Shown: piece after piece, positions 56,790 through 64,000 of the stretch | Position numbering within the stretch: position 1 is the stretch's first letter | How the letters are laid out: every line of letters begins with the position of its first letter | Assembly: GCF_030811455.1 (NCBI RefSeq) | Contig: NZ_JAUSQU010000001.1 | Span: forward strand, 9,920,001-9,984,000 | Origin: Streptosporangium lutulentum | Lineage (GTDB): Bacteria; Actinomycetota; Actinomycetes; Streptosporangiales; Streptosporangiaceae | Reading direction: 5' to 3' | Length of the DNA stretch: 64,000 nucleotides | Position numbers and translations under genes: made by a program | Notes under the pieces: generated by a model | Databases searched by the model: none | The model's input: the letters and a program-made list of their open reading frames with translations, nothing else | Told to the model about the DNA's origin: nothing

Positions 56790-59649
56790 CGCCGATGACG
56801 ACGAAGCGCTCAGCGATCACCACGAGGGCCACCAGGAAGGCGGGCACCGCGACCAGCAGGATCCACCGCCTCGCCCTGGAGACACGGCCGCGGCCTCGGC
56901 CGCGCAGGACGGACAGCTCGTAGGCGAACAGCGCGATCCACGTGACGCCCAGCGCGCCCAGGCCGATCGGGGTCCACGGAGAGGTGGGGTCACCGATCCC
57001 TGTCGAGGCGCCGGGCTCGGGGATCTCGACGCCCTCGGGGAAGGACTTCATCGTGTAGACGGCGGCGTCGTCACTGGTGAAGACCCGCTTGAGCTCCGGA
57101 GAGGCGTCGAGGGCGGTGCGGAACCGCGAGGCCCAGTCGTCCGGGAAGTTGTGGTTGAGCTGCAGGTAGCCCGCCTGTCCCCGGGTGGTGATGAGGTAGG
57201 TGTTGGGCGGCGAGACACGGAACTTGTCGATCACGGATGAGATCTGGGCCGGGTCTCTGGAGACGAGCGCCTGCTCGTAGGAGATCCTGTCGAAGTCCTT
57301 CTCCCCCCACGGAATGGCGGGGGTGACCTCCTCGCCGATCAGCGGGACCAGATACAGGACGCGGGCGCTCGGCTTGTCGTGGTCGTAGATGTAGTGCATA
57401 GCCGCGACCTCGTCGGCGGAGACCCGCTCGAACTGCTCGTTGCCGTAGCGGGCGACCAGGAAGGCCATCGACAGCGCCAGCGCGCACACGGCCGCCGACA
57501 CCAGGGAGATCCGGCGGGTCAGCGCCGGGCCGAACCGGAAGCGCCCGCGGGCCGGCGCCGTCTCCTCGGGGGCGCCGGCCGTGGCGGCGGGAAGGTTGGG
57601 GAAGAAGGCGTAGGCGGCCAGGACGCAGGCGCCCGGCAGCGCGAACAGGTAGATCCGCAGGCCGATCTCGCCCCCGTAGTTCTGCAGGCCGAGGGCCAGC
57701 ACGGGGGTGCACAGCAAAAGGAGCGCGGCCCTGTCGCCGACGCCGCGGCGCAGGCGGCGCAGCAGGCCGGTGGCGGCCAGGGCCAGGATGACGGCGCAGA
57801 TCCCGAGCCGGGCCGTCAGCACGGGCGCGTGCTCGGGGTCGCTGCCGTCGATCCGGTCACCGGTGTTGCTCTGGAGGTTGTCCAGCACCCGGCCCAGGTC
57901 GCCGAAGAGCTCGTCGATGTGCCCGCTCCAGAAGGCCACCGTCTGGTAGCTGATCCAGGACAGTGCCACCAGGCCCAGGAGGAACGGGAGCCCCCAGCTG
58001 AGCGAGGTGCGCCGGAACAGGAGCAGGCCCGTCAGGATGCCGAGCATCATGAACGGGGTGATCTGGTGTGACGCCGTGGCGATTCCGAACAGGCCGATGA
58101 GCACGATGAGCATGATCGAACGGTCGTAGACGCCGGTGGGGCGACTCAGCTCGCCGGGGGTCAGCCCGCCCAGCCGGGCGGCCGCCCGCCGGATGAGGCC
58201 CCTGGAGGGCTGTGGTTTCCCGCGAAGGTCCCCACGGAGGTTCCCGTGAAGGTCCCCGCGGGGGTCCACCCTGCCGAACCAGCGCAGCAGGATCGCCACG
58301 AAGGCGAGGTAGACGGCGTAGGTGAAGCCCTGGGAGGAGAAGTAGTCCTGGCCGATCCACTGGACGATGACGAACAGCAGCGCGGCGAACCATCGGGCGC
58401 GGGTGGTGGCGACCACCTGGCGCAGGATCAGCACGAACGGCAGCAGGTAGAGGAGGTTCGACAGCAGAGGCGTCCACTGCATGATCGTCGTCAGGTCGGT
58501 GATCCCGGCCGCCTTCGTGACGAACGCGACCAGTGCGAAGAATCCCGGCCAGGCGAGGCGGGCGTCGAGGATGGCGGAGGACTCCCCGGTCCGGCTGATG
58601 TACTCCACGAAACCCGCGTGGACGTAGGCCGTGTGGAAACGGGCCTCGTTCTCGACCAGGGCCGCCGCGCCGTGGAGGGCGAAGGTGATCGCCGCGAGCT
58701 GGAAGAGCAGCAGGAACTTGCGGTCGGTGTTCTGCGCGATCGTGACGAAGAACGCGACGATCATCAGCATGATCGCGGCGAACGCGGTGCCCGGCAGGGC
58801 CGAGACGAGACCCAGGCCGTCGACCTCCGCCAGGTCCACGCCTCGCCACGGGCCCGGCGCCACCCGCAGGGCCAGCACGTACATGATCAGGCCCTCGACG
58901 GTGAGCAGCGGCGGCAGCCACACCGAGGCCGTCCGCATCAGCGTCGTCACCCGCGATCGCCTGACGGCGGGCGCGGCCGTCCCCGGCGGGTCGTCGGCCG
59001 GCGTCCGCGGGGGTGCGGGGAGGCGCACCTCCGCCGTGGTGTCGGTCTCCTCGGCCGGTGACGCCGTGGCGTCCGGAGCGCCGGCCGATGGACCCGCGGG
59101 GAGCGCCCCGGCCACGACGGTCTCGCCTCCGGAGCCGTCGCCTTCGGCCCGTGCCCCCTCGGGCGGAGCACCGGCGGCGTCCGCCGGGGTGGTCCGGCCC
59201 TTCGTGGTCTCGCCCTCGATGACGCGCACTCCCACCCCGCCGATCTCACCCGCGAAAGCGCCCCGCCCGGAGACGTTCCCCTCCGGGGTGTCCGAGGCGG
59301 GGGTGTCGGACGCCGGGGTGTCGGACGCGGGGGTGTCCGAAACCGGCGTGTCCGACGCCGGGGTGTCGGACACGGGGATGCCGGATGCCGACGTCCCGGC
59401 GTCCGGTCTTCCCATGGGATGGAAGGGCACCCGGAACGCGGGGATCCGGACGGTGGCGGTGACCTCCGGCGCGCCCTCCTCGCGCGACGAGCCGGAGGCG
59501 CCGGGAGACACCGGCCCGGTGGCCTCGCCTTCGGATCCGGCCGGCACCGGAGGCGCGGAACGCGTGGACCCGTTCTCATTGACCTCGGCGGTCTCCGCCG
59601 CCCCCGTTGTCACGTCATCGCCTGCCCGTTGCCTCACGTCGAACATCAT
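56776..59649 (-). CDS. Large polytopic membrane protein (GT-C-like)
   Basis: The protein (about 957 aa from ATG 59649) has a Ser/Thr/Pro-rich cytoplasmic N-terminus of roughly 240 residues, then 11 to 13 membrane segments. Examples are WLPPLLTVEGLIMYVLALRV, TAFAAIMLMIVAFFVTIAQN and PGFFALVAFVTKAAG. A soluble segment near 770-900 and a final helix close the protein. It looks like a GT-C-type glycosyltransferase or polymer-handling protein of an exopolysaccharide locus. The start is uncertain, since no ribosome site stands out. A longer frame to 59835 exists and has an HNAQPWR motif that I reject as real. Confidence 0.72.
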   Translation of the reverse strand: MMFDVRQRAGDDVTTGAAETAEVNENGSTRSAPPVPAGSEGEATGPVSPGASGSSREEGAPEVTATVRIPAFRVPFHPMGRPDAGTSASGIPVSDTPASDTPVSDTPASDTPASDTPASDTPEGNVSGRGAFAGEIGGVGVRVIEGETTKGRTTPADAAGAPPEGARAEGDGSGGETVVAGALPAGPSAGAPDATASPAEETDTTAEVRLPAPPRTPADDPPGTAAPAVRRSRVTTLMRTASVWLPPLLTVEGLIMYVLALRVAPGPWRGVDLAEVDGLGLVSALPGTAFAAIMLMIVAFFVTIAQNTDRKFLLLFQLAAITFALHGAAALVENEARFHTAYVHAGFVEYISRTGESSAILDARLAWPGFFALVAFVTKAAGITDLTTIMQWTPLLSNLLYLLPFVLILRQVVATTRARWFAALLFVIVQWIGQDYFSSQGFTYAVYLAFVAILLRWFGRVDPRGDLHGNLRGDLRGKPQPSRGLIRRAAARLGGLTPGELSRPTGVYDRSIMLIVLIGLFGIATASHQITPFMMLGILTGLLLFRRTSLSWGLPFLLGLVALSWISYQTVAFWSGHIDELFGDLGRVLDNLQSNTGDRIDGSDPEHAPVLTARLGICAVILALAATGLLRRLRRGVGDRAALLLLCTPVLALGLQNYGGEIGLRIYLFALPGACVLAAYAFFPNLPAATAGAPEETAPARGRFRFGPALTRRISLVSAAVCALALSMAFLVARYGNEQFERVSADEVAAMHYIYDHDKPSARVLYLVPLIGEEVTPAIPWGEKDFDRISYEQALVSRDPAQISSVIDKFRVSPPNTYLITTRGQAGYLQLNHNFPDDWASRFRTALDASPELKRVFTSDDAAVYTMKSFPEGVEIPEPGASTGIGDPTSPWTPIGLGALGVTWIALFAYELSVLRGRGRGRVSRARRWILLVAVPAFLVALVVIAERFVVIGAQQP
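59281..59400. repeat. 15-bp degenerate tandem repeats encoding SDTPA
   Basis: About eight copies of a 15-bp unit ggtgtcggacgccgg-like encode SDTPA or SDTPV in a row in the N-terminal tail of the membrane protein. The frame is kept. Confidence 0.9.
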
Positions 59650-59835
59650 GATGGTTGCGCGAACCCGGCTGGGGTGATCGGTTGTGAAGATTCGCCAAGG
59701 TTGAGCGTTATGCATGGGCAGGTAAAGACCAATGCCGCGATCGAAGATCGGCTCGCCGGCGGCGTCGGCTCCTGCCCGCCGAACCGCGCTCCCGACCGGT
59801 AATCCGTCGTCGTACTCATGTCCTGCCTCCCCCAC

Positions 59836-59908
59836 GCCTCGGGCGTGTCTTTACGCGAGGCGATGCCTCGGGCGCTTTTTATGGCGAGGTCTCGCCCCGG
59901 GCGTGTCC
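59836..59908. repeat. About 26-bp degenerate repeats after the deacetylase gene
   Basis: Three copies of a unit like cctcgggcgtgtctttacgc follow each other. Each has complementary ends (cctcg...cgagg), so short hairpins with AT-rich centres can form. The last copy reaches the deacetylase stop. Confidence 0.75.
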
Positions 59909-60712
59909 CTATACGAGTCCGCGTACCTTGCGCAGGCCGTACCTGGTGCGCCTGACGACGGCGTAGCCCCTGGTCAGCATCCGCTCTCTCAGATAGATCA
60001 GCGGGACCCGGCTTCCCTCGACCGCGCGGCTGAACAGCTTCATGGAGGTGTTCTCGGCGATGGTCAGGCGCGGTAGCGCGAGCTCGTCGTGCCGGTCGGC
60101 GGCGAGGGCGTTGCTCACCGCGCAGGCGGCCCGGTATCCGGCCCGCCGGACCTCGCGCCGCACACGCACGCTGGAGTATCCGTACGGGTAGGCCATCGTG
60201 GAGACCGCCGTGCCGACTCTGTCTTCCAGCAGGGCCTTGTTGCGCCACAACTCCTGGCGGAGTTCGTGGTCGGAGAGCTGGTCGAGCTGGGGATGGCTGT
60301 GGCTGTGGCCGCCGATCTCGATGCCGCACGAGGCGGCCTCGCGGACCTGGCTCCAGGTCAGCATCGTGTCGAGCGGCCTGCCCGCCGCGTCCTTGCCCGC
60401 GTCGCTGACCCACCCGCTGGTCAGGAAGACCGTCGCGGGGAAGTCGTAGCGCCTCAGCAGGGGCAGCGCCTCGCGGTGGAAGTCGGCGTAGCCGTCGTCG
60501 AAGGTCACCACGATGGGTCGTTCCGGGAGAGAACGGTCATTCTCCTCATGCAGGAGGGCGGCCAGGCCGGCCATCGTCAGGGGCGTGAAGCCGCTCTCCT
60601 TGAGATAGGACAGGTGCTCCGCGAAGGTCGAGGGCCGTACCGCCAGCGGTTTCGTCTCGGCGTTGGGCCGGTCGGAGACCGAGTGGTACATCAGAATCGG
60701 CACGCGGATCAT
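59909..60712 (-). CDS. Polysaccharide deacetylase
   Basis: The 267-aa protein has the NodB homology set: VPILMYHSVSDRP, VTFDDGYADFHREALPLL (catalytic Asp pair), GIEIGGHSHSHPQLDQLS (metal His), and STMAYPYGYSSVRVRREVRR. It should remove acetyl groups from a sugar polymer, perhaps the product of the neighbouring glycosyltransferases. No signal peptide is evident. ATG at 60712 overlaps the stop of the upstream glycosyltransferase gene (ATGA), so translation is coupled. Confidence 0.93.
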   Translation of the reverse strand: MIRVPILMYHSVSDRPNAETKPLAVRPSTFAEHLSYLKESGFTPLTMAGLAALLHEENDRSLPERPIVVTFDDGYADFHREALPLLRRYDFPATVFLTSGWVSDAGKDAAGRPLDTMLTWSQVREAASCGIEIGGHSHSHPQLDQLSDHELRQELWRNKALLEDRVGTAVSTMAYPYGYSSVRVRREVRRAGYRAACAVSNALAADRHDELALPRLTIAENTSMKLFSRAVEGSRVPLIYLRERMLTRGYAVVRRTRYGLRKVRGLV

Positions 60713-61650
60713 GAACGCCCCCGCTTCAGACGAAGGGAACCGACAACGTAACCCCAGGTGGTCCAGGCGAGGCCGACGACGATCGCCCCGGCTCTGCCGA
60801 GGCCGGACGGATCGCCTCCGAGCGCCTCCCCGACCCCGCGCAGCGCGCCCAGCGGAAGCGTCCTCAGCGCGTGCGCCCGCTCGCTCGCCAGCCCGTCGCC
60901 GGTTCCGACGTATCGGGTGACCAGCGCCTTGGAAAGGCCCTCGGCGTAACACCGGGACCGGAAATAGGCGAACGTGGAGCGCACGGCCGGCACCTTGTGG
61001 CCGATCACCGCGCCGGGTTCGAACAAGAGCACCGCGCCCGGCGTCCGCTGGGAGAGCCGGATGCAGAACTCGGTCTCCTCGCAGCCCAGGGGCCGGGGTC
61101 CGCGCCCCCGCACGCTGCGTCCGATGCCGGTGTGGAATCCGCCGACCTCGCCCACGATGTGCCTGCGGAAGGCCGCGTTCCCGCCCATGACATTGCGGAT
61201 CGGCGCCCTTTCCGAGGGCATGCCCCGATAGGTGCAGCCCACGGTCCAGTCGAACTCGCGGGGAAACCAGCGCGGACGGCGCCCGACCGCCCACAGCGGC
61301 CTGGTCAGCCCGCCCACTCCCATGACGGCCGGGTCGCGGAAATTCTCCTCCAGCGCCTCCAGCCAGCCCGGCTCGGCGATCGCGTCGTCGTCCAGGTAGG
61401 CCACGACGTCGCCGGAGGCGGCCGCCGCACCGGTGTTCTTACCGCCGGACAGTCCCTTCTCCTGGAGGTTCTCGATCACGATCGCGCCGGGATACTCCCG
61501 TTTGAGCGACAGGTGAAGATCCGGGTTGTGGTCGACGACCAGGATGATCTCGTACGGCTCGCGCCGCTGGTTCTTGACCGATTCGACGGCTTCCCGGATG
61601 TCCTTCCAGCGCTCTGCGGTGTAGACGCAGATGACGACACTGCTTCTCAT
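60709..61650 (-). CDS. Family 2 glycosyltransferase (A)
   Basis: The 313-aa protein has a GT-A domain: SSVVICVYTAERWKDIREAV, EIILVVDHNPDLHLSL, GKNTGAAAASGDVVAYLDDD (the nucleotide-binding DDD) and GCEETEFCIRLSQRTPGAVL (ED at the acceptor side). Near the end is a hydrophobic segment (GRAGAIVVGLAWTTWGYVVG). It resembles glucosyl- or rhamnosyl-type transferases of exopolysaccharide loci. It starts two bases after the stop of glycosyltransferase B. Confidence 0.9.
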   Translation of the reverse strand: MRSSVVICVYTAERWKDIREAVESVKNQRREPYEIILVVDHNPDLHLSLKREYPGAIVIENLQEKGLSGGKNTGAAAASGDVVAYLDDDAIAEPGWLEALEENFRDPAVMGVGGLTRPLWAVGRRPRWFPREFDWTVGCTYRGMPSERAPIRNVMGGNAAFRRHIVGEVGGFHTGIGRSVRGRGPRPLGCEETEFCIRLSQRTPGAVLLFEPGAVIGHKVPAVRSTFAYFRSRCYAEGLSKALVTRYVGTGDGLASERAHALRTLPLGALRGVGEALGGDPSGLGRAGAIVVGLAWTTWGYVVGSLRLKRGRS

Positions 61651-61652
61651 GA

Positions 61653-62531
61653 TCAGGCGGCGCCCTGGTCCGCCGTGGGGGCGGCGGCGGCCGGCTGCGG
61701 CGGCGCGGGCGCCGGTCCGGTGCGCCACTCCCTGATGATGGTCTTCAGGACCCGGATGCCGTCGCGGACCGCGTGCAGGTTGCTCTCCCCGTGGATCCGG
61801 CAGCGCTCGTGGCTCGGGACCTCCTGAACCTTGAGCCCGGCTTTGGCGGCCCGGATGTTCAGCAGCGTCTCCACCTCGAAGCCGTCGCAGTCGAGGTTCA
61901 GGACGTCCAGGTGACGTGACCAGAAGGCGTTGTAGCCGTAGCAGAGGTCGCTGTAGCGGGTGCCGTAGAGCCTGTTCACCAGCGCGGTCAGCACCTTGTT
62001 GCCGAACTTGCGGTTGAAGGTCAGGTCGTCGCTGCCCCCGCCGGTCGCGTAGCGCGACCCCTTGACGAAGTCGGCGCCGGTGACCAGCGCGCCCACGAAC
62101 TGGATGATCTCGCGGCCGTCCGTGGACCCGTCGGCGTCGATCATCACGATGATGTCGCCGGTGCAGGCGGCGAAACCGGCCGCCAGCGCGTCGCCCTTGC
62201 CTTTTCCGGTCTGCGTTATCACCCGGATGTTGGGACGCAGCCTTTTGGCGACGGCGACGGTCTCGTCGGAGGAATTGCCGTCGACCAGGACGATCTCGTC
62301 AATCCAGTGCGGCAGCGTCGCGAAAACGTGCGGCAGGTTCTCCGCCTCGTTCATGGCGGGAACCACGACGCTGACCGTGGGGGAAATGGCCACGTGGGGA
62401 GTAAGTGGGGTGAATCGTTCGATCGGTGGCATGGATCTCAGGGGCGGTTTGCCGTTGTACTGCTTGGTGATATCGGGACTCATGCTCAGAGATGATTTTC
62501 CGTTGTGGTGCTTGGTGGTTTCGGGGGTCAT
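61653..62531 (-). CDS. Family 2 glycosyltransferase (B), DPM/GtrB-like
   Basis: The 292-aa protein has a dolichol-phosphate-mannose-synthase-like GT-A domain: TVSVVVPAMNEAENLPHVFA, EIVLVDGNSSDETVAVAKRL, GDIIVMIDADGSTDGREIIQ and KGSRYATGGGSDDLTF. It has no membrane helices after the catalytic domain. The C-terminal tail is Ala/Pro rich. The N-terminus holds a duplicated segment of 16-17 residues (TKHHNGKSSLS and TKQYNGKPPLR). It likely uses a nucleotide sugar to glycosylate a lipid or polymer in the same pathway as glycosyltransferase A. Confidence 0.9.
   Translation of the reverse strand: MTPETTKHHNGKSSLSMSPDITKQYNGKPPLRSMPPIERFTPLTPHVAISPTVSVVVPAMNEAENLPHVFATLPHWIDEIVLVDGNSSDETVAVAKRLRPNIRVITQTGKGKGDALAAGFAACTGDIIVMIDADGSTDGREIIQFVGALVTGADFVKGSRYATGGGSDDLTFNRKFGNKVLTALVNRLYGTRYSDLCYGYNAFWSRHLDVLNLDCDGFEVETLLNIRAAKAGLKVQEVPSHERCRIHGESNLHAVRDGIRVLKTIIREWRTGPAPAPPQPAAAAPTADQGAA
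62433..62531. repeat. 48-51 bp duplication at the start of glycosyltransferase B
   Basis: On the minus strand the first 48 bases (ATG...CCC GA...ACCACCAAGCA) are copied with changes by the next 51 bases (ATGAGTCCCGATATCACCAA). Each copy begins with an in-frame ATG. The copies encode TPETTKHHNGKSSLS and SPDITKQYNGKPPLRS after Met. Confidence 0.9.
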
Positions 62532-62676
62532 GACGGAGATCCTTCCGGGCGGTCGGTCGTCAGGGGTGACTAGCGGACGGACCCGGGGCCATACGCGATC
62601 TGGATGATCGGGAAAATGGCGAATGCGAGGAGGGATGCGCGGGGTCCTGACGGGTGATGTGCGGTGCGGGAGCGGG

Positions 62677-63804
62677 TCAGCCCACTCCCCATGGCTCCTT
62701 GACGGCAGGCGCGGATGATTGGTTCTGCGCTGGACTGCGCATTCGGCCGAAACCTTTCAGCACGCGATCGGCGAATCTGTACAAATGCGGATGGTCTGTG
62801 ATGATTGTGCGAATTTTATTGACCGGTGTACGACCCATCCAATGAATCGCGGCTGTCGGGGAAGGGCGGGAGATCCGGCCTTCGGCGACGAACAGGTCAC
62901 CGCTTTTCAACCAGCTTTTGTACTCGCGGCCGCCCTTGCCCATGTCCACCTGTCGCAGGCCCGACTCCGCGGCGTGCTCCGCCATGCGGAGGTGGTGCAC
63001 GATGCCGGGTGAGTAGCGCGCGAACTCCGGGTCATAGGCCGGGAACCAGCCGACCAGAGTGGTCGCCGTGCGGAGGCCGAAGTGCCCGGCGACGGGCCTG
63101 TCTCCGGCATAGATCATGGTCAGGACGCCGGCGAAGGTCTCGGACCCCTCCGCGTGCATCTCGTCGAGCAACCGGACGATCCACGGCTGGGCGAAGCGGT
63201 CCACGCGGCCGGTCCGGCGGTACTGGCAGGACTTCCAGCTCATGAGCGTGCGGAGCGTCCCGACGTCGGCCGAATTCCACTCGAAGCGGAGTTCGCCCTG
63301 CTCGCGGCCGAGCTTGCGCTCCTTGTAGCGGACCGTCTTGAGGTTCTTGGGGGAGTTCGCCTTGACCTGGTCGATGTAGGCCTCGAAGCCCAGGCTGAGG
63401 TCCATGACCGGCACCGGTCGCACGTCGGACTCGTAGGAGACGAACGTCGGCTGGCCCGGGACCAGGTGGTCGAAGTCGAAGGCCGAGATCTTGCATGCGC
63501 GCAGCAGCGCGCGGATGTCCACCTTCAGCTCGGGGACGGAGATCAACCCATGGCAGGTAGTGAGAAAGCCCCCTAAAGGTTTGCCAATCCCGAAACTATG
63601 GCGTTCGTATGGGAAAAATCCTCTAATCGTGCTATTCTCTTGAATGACCGCGACTCGGACATAATCACGAAGGCGTCCCATCGCCAGCGCGAACTCTACG
63701 GACAGGAACGGATTGTCCAGAGACGGGTTCGCCTCTTGTAACTCCCGCCATCGTGATATTTCGGACTCCCCGAGGTCCTCCGGGCGAACAATGACGATGG
63801 TCAC
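62677..63804 (-). CDS. FemAB/BioF2-like acyltransferase (2)
   Basis: The 375-aa protein is a paralogue of the protein at 52754: DNPFLSVEFALAMGRLRDYV, GFFPYERHSFGIGKPLGG, LMSWKSCQYRRTGRVDRFAQ, TMIYAGDRPVAGHFGLRT and DMGKGGREYKSWLKSGD. It should transfer an acyl or aminoacyl group onto a wall or exopolysaccharide precursor. GTG at 63804 overlaps the TGA of the upstream membrane protein gene (GTGA), so both are in one operon. The 5' third is clearly less GC-rich than the rest of the window. Confidence 0.88.
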   Translation of the reverse strand: MTIVIVRPEDLGESEISRWRELQEANPSLDNPFLSVEFALAMGRLRDYVRVAVIQENSTIRGFFPYERHSFGIGKPLGGFLTTCHGLISVPELKVDIRALLRACKISAFDFDHLVPGQPTFVSYESDVRPVPVMDLSLGFEAYIDQVKANSPKNLKTVRYKERKLGREQGELRFEWNSADVGTLRTLMSWKSCQYRRTGRVDRFAQPWIVRLLDEMHAEGSETFAGVLTMIYAGDRPVAGHFGLRTATTLVGWFPAYDPEFARYSPGIVHHLRMAEHAAESGLRQVDMGKGGREYKSWLKSGDLFVAEGRISRPSPTAAIHWMGRTPVNKIRTIITDHPHLYRFADRVLKGFGRMRSPAQNQSSAPAVKEPWGVG

Positions 63805-64000
63805 CTTGATTTGACCCCCTGTTCGGTCTGCACGCTTCCGCTCCCCCGGTACAACAGGCGTAGTACGTATACAAATCCGCCGAGAACGGCGATTGTCGCC
63901 ACCCCGGCCCGTGGTGACCATGCGTCAAAAGTCAGCATGGCGGTGGCAAGGAATACGTTTACAACCAGGCTTGCCGCCACGCCGACAGATGGCGCTGCAA
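63801..64000 (-). CDS. C-terminal end of a membrane protein (partial)
   Basis: The minus-strand frame is open from the window edge to TGA at 63803-63801. It encodes hydrophobic segments ASLVVNVFLATAMLTF and AGVATIAVLGGFVYVLRLLY and a short basic tail. The start lies outside the window. Coupling by GTGA to the acyltransferase gene indicates the same polysaccharide operon. It could be a flippase, polymerase or other membrane component; the fragment is too short to tell. Confidence 0.7.
   Translation of the reverse strand, partial: AAPSVGVAASLVVNVFLATAMLTFDAWSPRAGVATIAVLGGFVYVLRLLYRGSGSVQTEQGVKSR

Noticed and set aside
59650..59835. N-terminal extension of the large membrane protein with an HNAQPWR motif like nitroreductases
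   Set aside because: Only a few residues match, the DNA is AT-richer like a promoter, and no rest of a nitroreductase is present.

Overview
The window is 64 kb of very GC-rich DNA from an actinomycete. A family close to Streptosporangiaceae fits best, but the sequence alone does not prove it. Support comes from the strong G/C bias at third codon positions, frequent GTG/TTG starts, LAL-type and WYL regulators, Hanks-type kinases, an NgcEFG-like chitin-sugar transporter without its own ATPase, Tat lipoproteins and an actinobacterial c-di-AMP riboswitch. About 52 protein genes, one tRNA-His and several regulatory RNAs or operators are supported. No insertion sequence, prophage, CRISPR array or rRNA is visible.

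Layout. 1-3.2 kb: the end of an acyl-CoA synthetase, an SPW-repeat membrane protein, a stretch with a possible decayed thioesterase, and a small DUF7144-like membrane protein. 3.3-11.3 kb: a large LAL/MalT-like regulator, divergent from a biotin ECF transporter operon (bioY, acyl-CoA ligase, thiolase, ATPase, EcfT). The gene junctions of this operon carry tandem duplications that form coupled mini-ORFs. 11.5-16.9 kb: DinB protein, WYL regulator, DUF2071 protein and HxlR regulator, the last divergent from a molybdopterin oxidoreductase across a 86-bp region with two similar 15-bp boxes. 17.0-19.5 kb: the amide-use set fmdB, amiS, fmdA. 20.8-21.8 kb: a c-di-AMP riboswitch, a 24-codon leader ORF, a terminator and a secreted double-psi barrel wall protein. 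22.8-25.0 kb: an operon of three roadblock/LC7 proteins and one DUF4388-like protein, without GTPase or kinase. 25.1-30.6 kb: class II aldolase and DUF4032 kinase-like protein, divergent from ngcEFG, with DasR-type and ROK-type palindromes between them.

30.7-44 kb is mixed metabolism and membrane functions: pterin dehydratase, SOD-like lipoprotein, pirin, beta-lactamase-like protein, orphan sensor kinase, spermidine-synthase-like protein, hemolysin III, M20 amidohydrolase, HdeD, lysine 6-aminotransferase, a LuxR-only protein, tRNA-His and oligoribonuclease. 43.5-50.2 kb holds a DUF2510 protein, a pseudokinase and two paralogous Ser/Thr kinases, all membrane-anchored. 50.3-52.6 kb is a PNPOx/MocR divergent pair. 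52.7-64 kb is envelope and polysaccharide related: two FemAB/BioF2-like acyltransferases, a clan-A glycoside hydrolase, a large membrane protein, a polysaccharide deacetylase, two family-2 glycosyltransferases and the end of a membrane protein.

Two themes run through the whole window. First, short tandem repeats are common: pentapeptide-encoding 15-bp repeats inside three unrelated genes, and duplicated gene starts at three loci. Second, most 3'-3' junctions between convergent genes hold either degenerate GC-rich tandem repeats or a large perfect hairpin.
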